Position numbers and translations under genes: made by a program. DNA of 64,000 nucleotides from Brenneria sp. hezel4-2-4 (GTDB lineage: Bacteria > Pseudomonadota > Gammaproteobacteria > Enterobacterales > Enterobacteriaceae), in NCBI RefSeq assembly GCF_013155275.1, contig NZ_JABJXS010000005.1, positions 124,001-188,000 of the forward strand, read 5' to 3'. The notes beneath the pieces were generated by a model. That model saw nothing but the letters and a program-made list of their open reading frames with translations. It was not told where the DNA came from and made no database searches. Below, piece by piece: positions 39,410 through 49,519 of this stretch (positions are counted from its first letter, which is position 1; each line of letters begins with the position of its first letter).

Positions 39410-40555
39410 TTACGCCCGATTCGCATTGATGAAGGCCAGACTAGGGGAGTCTTTAATAAAAGCCGGGTGGTTTTTATCATAACCCGCCAGATCCAGTTGT
39501 TTTTGTAGACGTTTATCAATGTCACGGAATTTTGTTTCATTCAGGGCGTTATATATGATATTGGCTCTGGATTTTCCGTGGCTGGAAACATCGCCGGGTG
39601 CGGTTTCAGCATAAGAAAAACCTTTATCCAGCCGATACATTCCTGCCAAATTATGCTCAATCAATGATTCCTGCGGCAGTAACTTCTGTATTTCATTCGT
39701 AAGATTCAACGCCTCGCCCACGTGGCCTTTCAGATAAAAGATGACGCTATCCGCATCCTGGCCAAAAAAGGCAGGATGGGCGATTTTTGCCGACGCTAAG
39801 TAATCTTTGTCCCTGATGAGGGCATGTAATACATCAGGCAATTGCACCGCGTTCCTGGAGTGGACGCTCAACGTAATCCTGCTCGTCGTCCCCTCTGAAT
39901 CGCCGGAAGCACGCCTTGCGAACATGATAAAATTGTCGGCCGCAGCGGGATGCTCCCGCAGATAGCCTTTGAAGAGATTTTTGTCTATCGGGCCAAACTG
40001 TTGAGGGAATACATCCACCCCTTCTGTTTCGTGCAGCGCAACAAACTTGTGTAATAATATTTTTGCATCTTTTGGATCGATTAGGGGAAGGTTCGGTTTT
40101 TCTGACTTGTAAAGCGCATAGATCTCCCGTGCCGAGGGACTGTCGAGCTGTTTAGCCTGTCTGGCCCAATGCTGTATGCTTTTTAAAGAATCGTCCACGG
40201 GAATGGACGATGCAGGCCGTTCTCTTCCCTGGGTCGCCGTACTTGAAGAGGCGGTAGCATGTTCACTTTTTTCAAAAACACGCATAGCGTTTGAGCGAAT
40301 CAAACGAGGTTTGCTTTCCAGTATCTGAGCGATAGCCTTACTTTCTCCCGAGCCGCCCATCATATTACCTACGGCATTAAAAAATCCCGTTGCCTTTTCA
40401 GCAAGCGCCACGTGCAATGTGGCGCCTTCCGCCGTGCTGATATGATACTTTTTGCCATTCACTTCCAACGATCCGTGATCCAGCAGACTTTTGACGTCTA
40501 CCGATGACGATTGCAGTTGCTGAAGACTGGAAAAACGAGGGGTAATCGGTTGCAT
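39410..40555 (-). CDS. hopA1: Type III secretion effector HopA1 (HopPsyA/HrmA family)
   Basis: A 381-residue protein matching HopA1 of Pseudomonas syringae along its length. It shares RFSSLQQLQSSSVDVKSL and LEVNGKKYHI at the N-terminus, DSVIFYLKGHVGEALNL, and GFSYAETAPGDVSSHGKSRA plus AGYDKNHPA near the C-terminus. The first part is the secretion and chaperone-binding region. HopA1 is injected into plant cells by the Hrp secretion system and triggers or suppresses immunity. The start at 40555 (MQPITPRFSS) is chosen because it matches the family start and AAAGAGA precedes it; 38 extra in-frame codons upstream overlap the chaperone gene. It lies 13 bases after its chaperone gene, as in P. syringae. 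Confidence 0.93.
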   Translation of the reverse strand: MQPITPRFSSLQQLQSSSVDVKSLLDHGSLEVNGKKYHISTAEGATLHVALAEKATGFFNAVGNMMGGSGESKAIAQILESKPRLIRSNAMRVFEKSEHATASSSTATQGRERPASSIPVDDSLKSIQHWARQAKQLDSPSAREIYALYKSEKPNLPLIDPKDAKILLHKFVALHETEGVDVFPQQFGPIDKNLFKGYLREHPAAADNFIMFARRASGDSEGTTSRITLSVHSRNAVQLPDVLHALIRDKDYLASAKIAHPAFFGQDADSVIFYLKGHVGEALNLTNEIQKLLPQESLIEHNLAGMYRLDKGFSYAETAPGDVSSHGKSRANIIYNALNETKFRDIDKRLQKQLDLAGYDKNHPAFIKDSPSLAFINANRA

Positions 40556-40568
40556 AAGAAATGTCTCT

Positions 40569-40958
40569 TTAAGCTTGACTGGCGTTTCGCCAAAATCTGA
40601 TGTAATCCACCAACTCGGCAATCTTGCGCAACAAAAGCTCGGCGGTGAGTATCGATTGTTCAATAGCATGACAAGCGTAAAACTGTTTTACGCTGGGGTC
40701 GGCGGCGATAATAATAAGATTATCGCCGCGAATCAGGTTGAGGTTGGCCTCCAGCAGAACTTGAGGGTTGTGGTTCACAACATCGCCTAAAAGCGCGATC
40801 AATAAAAGCCGCTGATTGCGCGCGTCTTGCTGTAACCGGAGGGGGATTTCATTATCAACAACAAGATCGCAAACGCCTTTTTTATCCAACCGTAGGCGAG
40901 CCATTTTTAATCTGTCGGCAAACGCGCATAACAACGTATCATAAAAAAGCTGGCTCAT
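40569..40958 (-). CDS. shcA: Type III chaperone ShcA for HopA1
   Basis: A 129-residue small acidic-to-neutral protein like ShcA of P. syringae. It shares LDKKGVCDLVVDNE and NQRLLLIALLG in the first half and AELLLRKIAELVDYIRFW at the C-terminus. The family (CesT/class I chaperones) forms dimers that bind the N-terminal part of the cognate effector in the cytoplasm and keep it ready for secretion. It is encoded directly upstream of hopA1 and behind a HrpL-type promoter, so both are one operon. An inner ATG (MARLRLDKKG, at 40904) is a possible shorter start that matches the length of ShcA better. Confidence 0.88.
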   Translation of the reverse strand: MSQLFYDTLLCAFADRLKMARLRLDKKGVCDLVVDNEIPLRLQQDARNQRLLLIALLGDVVNHNPQVLLEANLNLIRGDNLIIIAADPSVKQFYACHAIEQSILTAELLLRKIAELVDYIRFWRNASQA

Positions 40959-40989
40959 TTCTCACCCATAGATTGATTTCTCTAGTTTA

Positions 40990-41017
40990 TGAGTGACGCA
41001 ACAGGAAAAAGAGTTCC
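40990..41017 (-). promoter_or_regulatory. hrp box (HrpL-dependent promoter) of shcA-hopA1
   Basis: On the minus strand GGAACT (41017-41012), 15 bases, then TCACTCA (40996-40990). The hrp box consensus is GGAAC(C/T)-N15/16-CCACNNA; only one position of the second block differs. It ends 31 bases before the shcA start codon, the usual distance. It implies a HrpL sigma factor and an Hrp secretion system elsewhere in this genome. Confidence 0.82.
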
Positions 41018-41046
41018 CTGTTTCACGACCACGACCAGCAAGCTGA

Positions 41047-42591
41047 TTACCCCACCGGGATATGTTGGCTTTTTATCACCCGCACCGCTTTTTCAATTTC
41101 CGGCGCCAGCCAGCGATCCTCTTCCCAGGCGGCGACGCGCTCGCGCAGCATCGACCACGCGCATCGCGTTCCCTCACCCGCGTTATCCGCACCGCAAAAG
41201 TCCAGCGCCTGCGCCGCGAGCAGGTATTCAATCGCCAGAATGTGGTAACAGTTGGCGGCCAGCTTCAGGAGTTTCAACGCCGAACTGGTGCCCAGACTCA
41301 GGTGATCCTCTTGCAGGCCGGAGGTGACGAAATTATCCAGTACCGCCGGCTGCGCCAGTTGCCGGTTCTCGCCGCACAGCGAAGCAGCCACATACTGTGC
41401 GATCATCATGCCGGAATTTACCCCGGGCCGGGCCACCAGAAAGGCCGGCAGGCCGCTGACCAACGGGTTGATCAGCCGGTCGAGACGGCGCTCGGCCACG
41501 CTGCCCAGCTCGGCCAGCGCGATCGCCAGCACGTCCGCCGCCATCGCCACCGATTCGCCATGCGGATTGGCCTGCGACACCACCCGCCATTTTTCCACCG
41601 TGCCCAACACCAACGGGTTATCGGTCGCGGCATTGAGTTCGGTTTCGATTTGTATCGCCGCATGCGCAAACTGATCGCGGCAGGCGCCGTGGATCTGCGG
41701 CATAGAGCGAATACTTAGGGCATCCTGGGTGCGGATCCCCTGACTTTGCGCCACGATCCGGCTGCCCGCGAGCAGCTGGCGTAAACGCAGCCCCACTCGT
41801 TGAATGCCCGGGCTGGCTTTCAGCGCCAGGATCTCCGCATCAAAGGCATCAAGCTGGCCGCGCAGCGCTTCAAAGCTCATCGCGCCGGTGACGTCGGCCC
41901 AGTCCAGCAGCCGGCTGGCATCGTCCAACGCCAGGCAGGACAACCCGGTCATACAAGGGGTGCCATTCACCAGACTGAGACCGTCTTTCGCACCCAGCGC
42001 ACACAGGCTCAGCCCCTCCGACGCCAGCGCTTCCGCCGCCGGAACGATGCTTCCCTGATAGCTGACGTTGCCGATGCCGATCGTCGCCAGCCCGATATGC
42101 GCCATATGAGTCAGGTAGCCCACCGACCCCTGCGAAGGCACCTGCGGCGTAATGCCGTGGTTAAGCAACGCCAGCAGCGCGTTCACCACCGCCGGGGAAA
42201 TGCCGGATTTACCGTGGCTGTAGTTGGCAATCGCCGCGCAGATAATCGCCCGCACCTGTTCATCGCTCAATGGCGCGCCGACGCCGCAGGCATGACTCAG
42301 CAGGGTATTACGCGACAAGGTGCTCAGTTCATCATCATCAAGCGTGATGTTGCACAGCGCGCCCAGCCCGGTGTTGATGCCATAGGCCGTCTGGCGCTCC
42401 GCCACAATCCGGCTGACGATATCGCGGGCATTATGGATACGCTGCCAGGCGGCAGCGCTAAGCCGGAGCGGCGCACGCTGCGTCGCCACCTTTACCACAT
42501 CCTGCCAGCGCAGTGGGGCATCCCCCCAGATAACCTGTTGAGTATTCACCCCTTCCTCACCAATCAATGACGTTAAATAATGGGCTGACAT
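41047..42591 (-). CDS. Histidine ammonia-lyase fold protein lacking the MIO triad, copy 2
   Basis: A 514-residue HAL-family protein. It keeps more HAL substrate residues than copy 1: AYGINTGLG (Tyr70), LLSHACGVG (His100), LVNGTP (Asn) and LQEDHLSLG (Gln-Glu). The MIO loop is replaced: residues 155-167 read GSVGYLTHMAHIG against [15 protein letters not shown] in HutH, so Ala-Ser-Gly is gone and the loop is about three residues shorter. DPYSIRC is changed to DALSIRS, losing the same tyrosine as in copy 1. It is divergent from a HutC-like regulator and has its own TGTATATACA operator. The retained histidine-site residues suggest an imidazole substrate with a leaving group that needs no MIO, such as trimethylamine. 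Confidence 0.88.
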   Translation of the reverse strand: MSAHYLTSLIGEEGVNTQQVIWGDAPLRWQDVVKVATQRAPLRLSAAAWQRIHNARDIVSRIVAERQTAYGINTGLGALCNITLDDDELSTLSRNTLLSHACGVGAPLSDEQVRAIICAAIANYSHGKSGISPAVVNALLALLNHGITPQVPSQGSVGYLTHMAHIGLATIGIGNVSYQGSIVPAAEALASEGLSLCALGAKDGLSLVNGTPCMTGLSCLALDDASRLLDWADVTGAMSFEALRGQLDAFDAEILALKASPGIQRVGLRLRQLLAGSRIVAQSQGIRTQDALSIRSMPQIHGACRDQFAHAAIQIETELNAATDNPLVLGTVEKWRVVSQANPHGESVAMAADVLAIALAELGSVAERRLDRLINPLVSGLPAFLVARPGVNSGMMIAQYVAASLCGENRQLAQPAVLDNFVTSGLQEDHLSLGTSSALKLLKLAANCYHILAIEYLLAAQALDFCGADNAGEGTRCAWSMLRERVAAWEEDRWLAPEIEKAVRVIKSQHIPVG

Positions 42592-42617
42592 TCACTTTCC
42601 GTTTAAATGTTATGTCT

Positions 42618-42627
42618 TGTATATACA
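42618..42627. promoter_or_regulatory. HutC-type operator upstream of MIO-less lyase 2
   Basis: TGTATATACA inside the longer near-palindrome CTTGTATATACAAC (42616-42629). It lies 27 bases upstream of the lyase start codon at 42591, in the divergent gap to the HutC-like regulator. Confidence 0.78.
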
Positions 42628-42811
42628 ACAAAGCAATTGTTATGCCGCTTCAAGTAATCATTATTAATTGATTGAAAATCAAATACTTTATAAACAACCA
42701 CCGCACAGTACGCCGCTCATCCTCCCTGCCGCTATGCACCTGAATAAAGCGCCGCGCCCTACCATAAAGCGCCCATTCCTGGAACGGAGCCGTTTCGCCG
42801 CCGGCCGTTAT

Positions 42812-42827
42812 TGTATAGACATATACA
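42812..42827. promoter_or_regulatory. Split HutC-type half-sites near the second HutC-like regulator
   Basis: TGTATAGACATATACA holds the inverted half-sites TGTATA and TATACA with a 4-base spacer, a relaxed version of the TGTATATACA palindrome. It lies 60 bases upstream of the regulator start at 42887 and may serve autoregulation. Confidence 0.5.
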
Positions 42828-42886
42828 GGCTCCTCATCTGGTGTGTAAACTCCCCTCTATCTCCGGTTCCAGAAAAGGTTAATACG

Positions 42887-43642
42887 GTGTCAGAATACAA
42901 AACGCTGTCAGAAATGATGACTCACCTCAGCGATGAGCCTGCCCCGCTATATCAACAGGTGAAAAAAGGGATCATCCGACTGATCGGTAACGGCGACTGG
43001 CAACCGCGTCAGCGTGTGCCGTCGGAGAGTGAACTGGTACTGGAACTGGGGGTCAGCAGAATGACCATCAATCGCGCGCTGCGTGAGCTGACGACCGAAG
43101 GGTATCTGCTTCGGCTACAGGGCGTGGGCACCTTTGTCGCCGAAACGAAAGCCTTCACGCCAATGCTGGAAGTGCATAATATTGCAGATGAAATCGCCAG
43201 CCGCGGTCATCGCCATGCCAGTCAGGTGCTGTTTCTCCGGGCTGAACGCGCCGACGCAGGCGACGCCCGTATGTTTGGCCTTAACCCCGGCGCCACGTTG
43301 TTTCACTCACGCATCGTCCATTTCGATAACAACGTGCCGGTGCAGCTCGAAGATCGCCGCGTCAATCCGCAGGCGGCCCCGGATTACCTGCAACAGGATT
43401 TCACCCGCAGCACGCCGTTCGCCTATCTGACGCAGGTCGCGCCGCTGACTGCCGGTGAACATGAGGTCGAAGCCGTCAATGCAAACGAGGATGAACAGCA
43501 ACTGCTGCAAATCGGCAATAGCGAACCTTGCCTGCAAATCCAGCGCCGTACCTGGCATCATAAGACGCTGGTGACCTGCGCGCGCCTGCTCTACCCCGGC
43601 GCGCGCTATAAGATGTTTGGCCGTTTTCAGCAGCAAAGCTGA
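42887..43642 (+). CDS. HutC-like GntR-family regulator, copy 2
   Basis: A 251-residue GntR/HutC regulator: wHTH with RVPSESELVLELGVSRMTINRALRELTTEGYLLRLQGVGTFVAE, then a UTRA effector domain ending GARYKMFGRFQQQ. I chose GTG 42887 because it gives exactly the length of the neighbouring HutC (45077-45832) and AAAAGG precedes it; the upstream extension of the frame covers operator DNA. The DNA-contacting part is nearly the same as in that HutC, so both should read the same operator. It is divergent from the MIO-less lyase 2. HutC proteins are repressors that respond to urocanate; this copy may respond to a related compound such as thiourocanate. Confidence 0.87.
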   Translation: MSEYKTLSEMMTHLSDEPAPLYQQVKKGIIRLIGNGDWQPRQRVPSESELVLELGVSRMTINRALRELTTEGYLLRLQGVGTFVAETKAFTPMLEVHNIADEIASRGHRHASQVLFLRAERADAGDARMFGLNPGATLFHSRIVHFDNNVPVQLEDRRVNPQAAPDYLQQDFTRSTPFAYLTQVAPLTAGEHEVEAVNANEDEQQLLQIGNSEPCLQIQRRTWHHKTLVTCARLLYPGARYKMFGRFQQQS

Positions 43643-43721
43643 AGAGAGGAAATCCCGCAGGTTAACGCGTGAATCGCCTTTTTCAACAGCGGTTGCAGAC
43701 GGGCGGTAAAATCGTAAGGTT

Positions 43722-44942
43722 TTACCCTATCGCTTTCCCGCGAAAGATAACCTGACAAGGGAGTTGCCCGCCCAGCCAGTAAACCAGTTCCGCCGGGCGC
43801 GCCAGCGGCCAGTGGACAAAATCGGCCCGTTTACCGCTTTCCAGCGACCCCTGGGTTTTATCCAGCCCCAACGCCTGCGCGCCATACAAGGTGACCCCGG
43901 CCAACGCTTCCTCCGGCGTCATGCCGAACAGCGTGCAGGCCATATTGAGCATTAAACGCAGCGAGAGCGCCGGAGAGGTGCCGGGGTTGGCATCGCTGGC
44001 CAGCGCCATCGGCACGCCGTACTGACGGAAAAGCGCCACCGGCGGCACCTGCTTCTCACGCAGCAGATAGAACGCGCCGGGCAGTAACACCGCCACGGTG
44101 CCGTGTTTTGCCATCGCCGCCACGTCGCTTTCGACGGCGTATTCAAGATGATCGGCGGAAAGCGCGTTGAAACGGGCGGCCAGCGCGCCGCCGCCGAGCG
44201 ACGAGAGTTGTTCGGCGTGCAGTTTGACCGGCAAGCCCAGACGCCGCGCCGTCTCAAACACCCGGGCCACCTGCGCCGGGGAAAAGGCCAGATGTTCACA
44301 AAAGGCATCGACCGCATCGGCCAGCCGTTCCGCCGCGACTTGCGGCAGCAGCGCCTCGCAAATCACATCAATCCAGCCGTCGGGGTTATCTTTAAACTCT
44401 GGCGGCACCGCATGGGCGGCGAGGCAGGTGGACTGAATTTGCGCCGGAACCTGCTGCGCCAGCAGGCGGATAGCCTGCATCATGCGCACTTCGCTGGCCC
44501 GATCGAGACCGTAGCCAGATTTGATTTCCAGGGTTGTGACCCCTTCCGCCAGCAGTCTGTCGAGCCGCCGGCGGGCAGACGCAACCAACTGTTCCAGCGA
44601 TGCGGCCCGCGTGGCGCGCACGGTGGAGATAATGCCGCCCCCTTGCGCGGCGATCTCGCTGTAGCTGACGCCATTCAGACGCTGTTCGAATTCATGGCTG
44701 CGATCGCCGCCGAACACCAGATGCGTATGGCAATCCACCAGCCCGGGCGTCACGATGCCGCCGCCAAAATCGGTCTGTTGCGCGGCGCGGATGTGCGCCG
44801 CGTCGGCATAAGGGCCGATCCAGACGATTTTGTCGCCGCTGACCGCAATCGCCCCTTGTTGGATGATGCTGTACTTGCCCCCTTGCATGGTGACGATATC
44901 AGCGCCATACCACAAACTGTCACAGCCAAGTTCAATGGTCAT
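43722..44942 (-). CDS. hutI: Imidazolonepropionase HutI
   Basis: A 406-residue metal-dependent amidohydrolase. Metal-binding [20 protein letters not shown], the [15 protein letters not shown] loop, ESKSGYGL-like [23 protein letters not shown] and [11 protein letters not shown] are HutI features. It hydrolyses 4-imidazolone-5-propionate to formiminoglutamate in histidine degradation. I chose ATG 44942 behind CCGGAGATGAG; the longer frame runs through the operator at 44992. It lies 134 bases after hutC with its own operator between, so it may be transcribed separately from hutC. Confidence 0.94.
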   Translation of the reverse strand: MTIELGCDSLWYGADIVTMQGGKYSIIQQGAIAVSGDKIVWIGPYADAAHIRAAQQTDFGGGIVTPGLVDCHTHLVFGGDRSHEFEQRLNGVSYSEIAAQGGGIISTVRATRAASLEQLVASARRRLDRLLAEGVTTLEIKSGYGLDRASEVRMMQAIRLLAQQVPAQIQSTCLAAHAVPPEFKDNPDGWIDVICEALLPQVAAERLADAVDAFCEHLAFSPAQVARVFETARRLGLPVKLHAEQLSSLGGGALAARFNALSADHLEYAVESDVAAMAKHGTVAVLLPGAFYLLREKQVPPVALFRQYGVPMALASDANPGTSPALSLRLMLNMACTLFGMTPEEALAGVTLYGAQALGLDKTQGSLESGKRADFVHWPLARPAELVYWLGGQLPCQVIFRGKAIG

Positions 44943-44991
44943 CTCATCTCCGGGGATTACCCGCTTTATTGTTATTGCATAAGTATGTATA

Positions 44992-45001
44992 TGTATATAC
45001 A
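44992..45001. promoter_or_regulatory. HutC-type operator upstream of hutI
   Basis: TGTATATACA (in TATGTATATGTATATACAAC), with a second overlapping half-site TGTATATGTA just before it. It lies 50 bases upstream of the hutI start, in the hutC-hutI gap. Confidence 0.75.
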
Positions 45002-45076
45002 ACTACATTGATCGGGAAGCAACCAGGGATCGATATTTTGCGGCACGCGGCGTAATCTCCGTGCCGAGCAAATCTT

Positions 45077-45832
45077 TCAGCCGTGTCCTTTAAACCGCCC
45101 CAGCAGTTTATAACGCGATCCGGGGTACAACAGCCTGGCGTAGGTGACGATTTTGGCATCGCTCCAGGTCTGACGGCGGATCAACAGGCAAGGTTCATGC
45201 GGCTCCAGCGCTAAATTGCCGCACTGTTGGGCATCCGGCAATATCGCTTCAACAATGTGCTCGCCGGCGGTCAACGGCGCTACGCGCATCAGATAGGTGT
45301 ACGGGGTGAGGCTGTGGTAATCCTGTTTGAGATAATCCGGCGCCACCTGCGGATTCACCAAGCGGTCTTCCATCTGCACCGGTAGTTCATTTTCGTAATG
45401 CACCATCACCGAATGAAAAATCATATCGCCGGTCGCCAGCCCCAGCACCGCCGACTGTTCGGGATCGGCTTTGATTTCACGCAGAGTGATAATCTTGCAG
45501 CTATGTTGATGGCCGCGCTGGGCAATCTCTTCAGCGATATTGTGAACCTCCAGCATGGCCGTATAACCCTTCATTTCGGCCACAAAGGTGCCGACCCCCT
45601 GCATGCGAAGCAGATAGCCTTCGCTGGTCAGTTCACGCAGGGCGCGGTTGATGGTCATGCGGCTCACGCCCAGCTCATTGACCAGTTCGCTTTCGGAGGG
45701 GACTCGCTGGTTGGGCTTCCAGATGCCCGCGCTGATCTGGCTGATAATCGCCTGCTTCACACGCTGATAGATAGGCGCAGGCTGGTCGCCCATCGCCGCG
45801 GAGAGTTGCGAAATGGCAGTCTGAACAACCAT
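45077..45832 (-). CDS. hutC: Histidine utilization repressor HutC
   Basis: A 251-residue GntR-family repressor. The wHTH is RVPSESELVNELGVSRMTINRALRELTSEGYLLRMQGVGTFVAE; a UTRA ligand domain ends GSRYKLLGRFKG. HutC binds TGTATATACA-type palindromes and is released by urocanate. It is transcribed with hutI on the minus strand and divergent from hutHU. A perfect 14-bp palindrome (45884-45897) lies 52 bases before its start, suggesting autoregulation. It is the paralogue of the regulator at 42887-43642, with the same length. Confidence 0.93.
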   Translation of the reverse strand: MVVQTAISQLSAAMGDQPAPIYQRVKQAIISQISAGIWKPNQRVPSESELVNELGVSRMTINRALRELTSEGYLLRMQGVGTFVAEMKGYTAMLEVHNIAEEIAQRGHQHSCKIITLREIKADPEQSAVLGLATGDMIFHSVMVHYENELPVQMEDRLVNPQVAPDYLKQDYHSLTPYTYLMRVAPLTAGEHIVEAILPDAQQCGNLALEPHEPCLLIRRQTWSDAKIVTYARLLYPGSRYKLLGRFKGHG

Positions 45833-45883
45833 AACAGGATCCTTTCGTCGGTTAATTGCGCCAGTTTACTGTTGAACCGCGTG

Positions 45884-45897
45884 GATGTATATACATC
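45884..45897. promoter_or_regulatory. HutC-type operator upstream of hutC
   Basis: GATGTATATACATC is a perfect 14-bp palindrome, 52 bases upstream of the hutC start, in the hutC-hutH gap. Confidence 0.8.
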
Positions 45898-46081
45898 TAC
45901 AGGGGCTGCACTACCATCGGGCGGCGTGCTTCATCATGGCGCGGATTATGGTAAACGTATGGGCTTGCGCTCAGCCCGATTTTCACCGTTGTTTGCCGTC
46001 AGCCCCCGCTCTGCGGGCTGAGGGAAGGAAAAACCGCCAGAGAAAATATTTTTCGATCGATCTGGCACAAGCGTTGCTAAT

Positions 46082-46091
46082 TGTATATACA
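46082..46091. promoter_or_regulatory. HutC-type operator in the hutH promoter
   Basis: TGTATATACA within ATTGTATATACAAG, 126 bases upstream of the hutH start. Followed by a weaker half-site (CTATACACATC) at 46095-46105. Confidence 0.78.
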
Positions 46092-46196
46092 AGACTATAC
46101 ACATCTGCTTTACTCAGCGGCGCTGATTGCCATTAAAGCGAGTAAACCTGATTTTCCGTTAATTCCACCTTAGTTGGGAATAGCCATGAAACATCT

Positions 46197-46206
46197 TGTA
46201 TATACA
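46197..46206. promoter_or_regulatory. HutC-type operator next to the hutH ribosome binding site
   Basis: TGTATATACA within CTTGTATATACAGG. It ends 10 bases before the hutH start at 46217 and its last bases run into the Shine-Dalgarno AGGAA. Binding here would block elongation or the leader rather than the promoter alone. Confidence 0.78.
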
Positions 46207-46216
46207 GGAACATACC

Positions 46217-47767
46217 ATGCCACTTAAGAGGGAACATTGCCAACTAACGCCGGGCAAAGTGGATTTGGCCATGCTCAAAGCCATTTATCATGGCGGCGTA
46301 AAATTGACGCTGGATGAAAGTGCCCGGACGAAGATACGCAAAGCCCGTGAAACGGTTGAATCGATAGTCAGTTCCGGCAAGGTCACCTACGGCATCAATA
46401 CCGGTTTCGGTAAACTGGCTCAGACATCCATTCCCGCACAGCGTCTGGCTGAACTACAGCGTAATCTGGTGCTGTCACACAGCGCTGGCGTCGGCGAGTT
46501 ACTGCCGGATAACGTAGTGCGACTGGTGATGGCGACCAAAGTCATCAGCCTGTCGCGCGGTCATTCAGGAATTCGCATGGCGCTGATTGACGCCCTGCTG
46601 GCGCTATTCAATGCCGGCGTCATGCCCTGTATTCCGGAAAAAGGCTCGGTAGGCGCCTCGGGCGATCTGGCGCCGTTGGCGCATCTGTCGCTGATGCTGC
46701 TGGGGGAAGGCGAGGTTCGGGTGAACGGTACGCTGATGCCGGCGGTTGCAGGGCTTTCGCTCGCCGGACTACAGCCGTTCGTGCTCGGCCCCAAAGAGGG
46801 GCTGGCGTTGCTTAACGGCACTCAGGTCTCTACCGCTCTGGCCTTACGCGGTCTGTTTGAGGCGGAAAAGGTCTTTGCCGCCGGACTGGTTGCCGGCGCG
46901 CTGTCGCTGGAAGCGATTAAAGGCTCGCTGAAACCTTTCGATAAGCGCATTCATGCGGCACGCGGCCAGCATGGGCAAATCGCGGTGGCCGCCGCCGTCT
47001 CCGCCCTGCTGGAAGGCAGCGAAATTCTGGACTCGCACGTTCACTGCGGCCGCGTACAGGATCCCTACTCTATCCGCTGCGTACCGCAGGTGATGGGCGC
47101 ATGCCTTGATAACCTGCTCCACGCCGCACGGGTGCTGCAAATTGAAGCCAATGCCGCCTCAGATAACCCGCTGGTGTTTTCCGACACCGGCGATGTGATT
47201 TCCGGCGGTAACTTCCATGCCGAGCCGGTGGCCTTCGCCGCCGATATCATCGCTTTGGCGATTGCCGAGGTCGGGGCGATTTCCGAACGTCGTCTGGCGC
47301 TGCTGTTGGATAGTACGCTCTCCGGCCTACCGCCGTTTCTGGTCAATGACGGCGGGGTTAACTCCGGTTTTATGATTGCCCAGGTGACGGCGGCGGCGTT
47401 GGCCTCAGAAAACAAATCCCTCGCCCATCCGGGCAGCGTCGACAGCCTGCCTACCTCGGCCAATCAGGAAGACCATGTCTCGATGGCGACCTACTCGGCG
47501 CGCCGTCTGGGCGCCATGTGCTTCAACACCGCAGTGGTGGTCGGCGTGGAAGCGATGGCGGCGGCACAGGGCATCGATTTTATTCGTCCGCTGCAAAGCT
47601 CGCCTCTGCTTGAAACAGAGCTGGCCGCTTTACGCCGGCGCGTCGCTTTTCTTGATCAAGACCGCCTGATGGCTCCCGATATCGAACAGATGCGTTTATG
47701 GGCGAGCAGCGACAACTGGCCCGCGCCGATAGCGGCTCTGTTACCCAGCATAACGTTAAGCAACTAA
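46217..47767 (+). CDS. hutH: Histidine ammonia-lyase HutH (canonical, MIO-containing)
   Basis: A 516-residue HAL. The MIO triad Ala147-Ser148-Gly149 lies in [17 protein letters not shown]. The catalytic Tyr58 is in TYGINTGFG, His88 in [11 protein letters not shown], Asn in LLNGTQVS, Tyr/Arg in QDPYSIRC, Phe in NFHAEPV and Glu in NQEDHVSM. It converts L-histidine to urocanate and ammonia. It shows directly which residues the two MIO-less paralogues in this window have lost. I chose ATG 46217 behind AGGAACATACC. hutU follows 15-18 bases later. Confidence 0.96.
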   Translation: MPLKREHCQLTPGKVDLAMLKAIYHGGVKLTLDESARTKIRKARETVESIVSSGKVTYGINTGFGKLAQTSIPAQRLAELQRNLVLSHSAGVGELLPDNVVRLVMATKVISLSRGHSGIRMALIDALLALFNAGVMPCIPEKGSVGASGDLAPLAHLSLMLLGEGEVRVNGTLMPAVAGLSLAGLQPFVLGPKEGLALLNGTQVSTALALRGLFEAEKVFAAGLVAGALSLEAIKGSLKPFDKRIHAARGQHGQIAVAAAVSALLEGSEILDSHVHCGRVQDPYSIRCVPQVMGACLDNLLHAARVLQIEANAASDNPLVFSDTGDVISGGNFHAEPVAFAADIIALAIAEVGAISERRLALLLDSTLSGLPPFLVNDGGVNSGFMIAQVTAAALASENKSLAHPGSVDSLPTSANQEDHVSMATYSARRLGAMCFNTAVVVGVEAMAAAQGIDFIRPLQSSPLLETELAALRRRVAFLDQDRLMAPDIEQMRLWASSDNWPAPIAALLPSITLSN

Positions 47768-47785
47768 CCGTTTAAGGATAGGATG

Positions 47786-49471
<1,686 letters not shown>

Positions 49472-49519
49472 TACGGACGATCAAAGGGCCGGCCACGGCT
49501 GGCCCCGGATAAGCCGCGA

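Noticed and set aside
40556-40669. A 38-codon N-terminal extension of HopA1
   Set aside because: It overlaps the end of the chaperone gene, and the family protein begins at the MQPITPRFSS methionine, which has its own ribosome site.
33338-42591. The MIO-less lyases as simple sequencing errors or pseudogenes of hutH
   Set aside because: Both frames are full length with good ribosome sites and operon coupling. The MIO loops differ from each other and are in frame, and other active-site positions changed in a pattern.
44103-45011. A 302-codon plus-strand frame opposite hutI
   Set aside because: hutI is unmistakable on the other strand, and the antisense product has the Arg/Gln-rich composition of a shadow frame.
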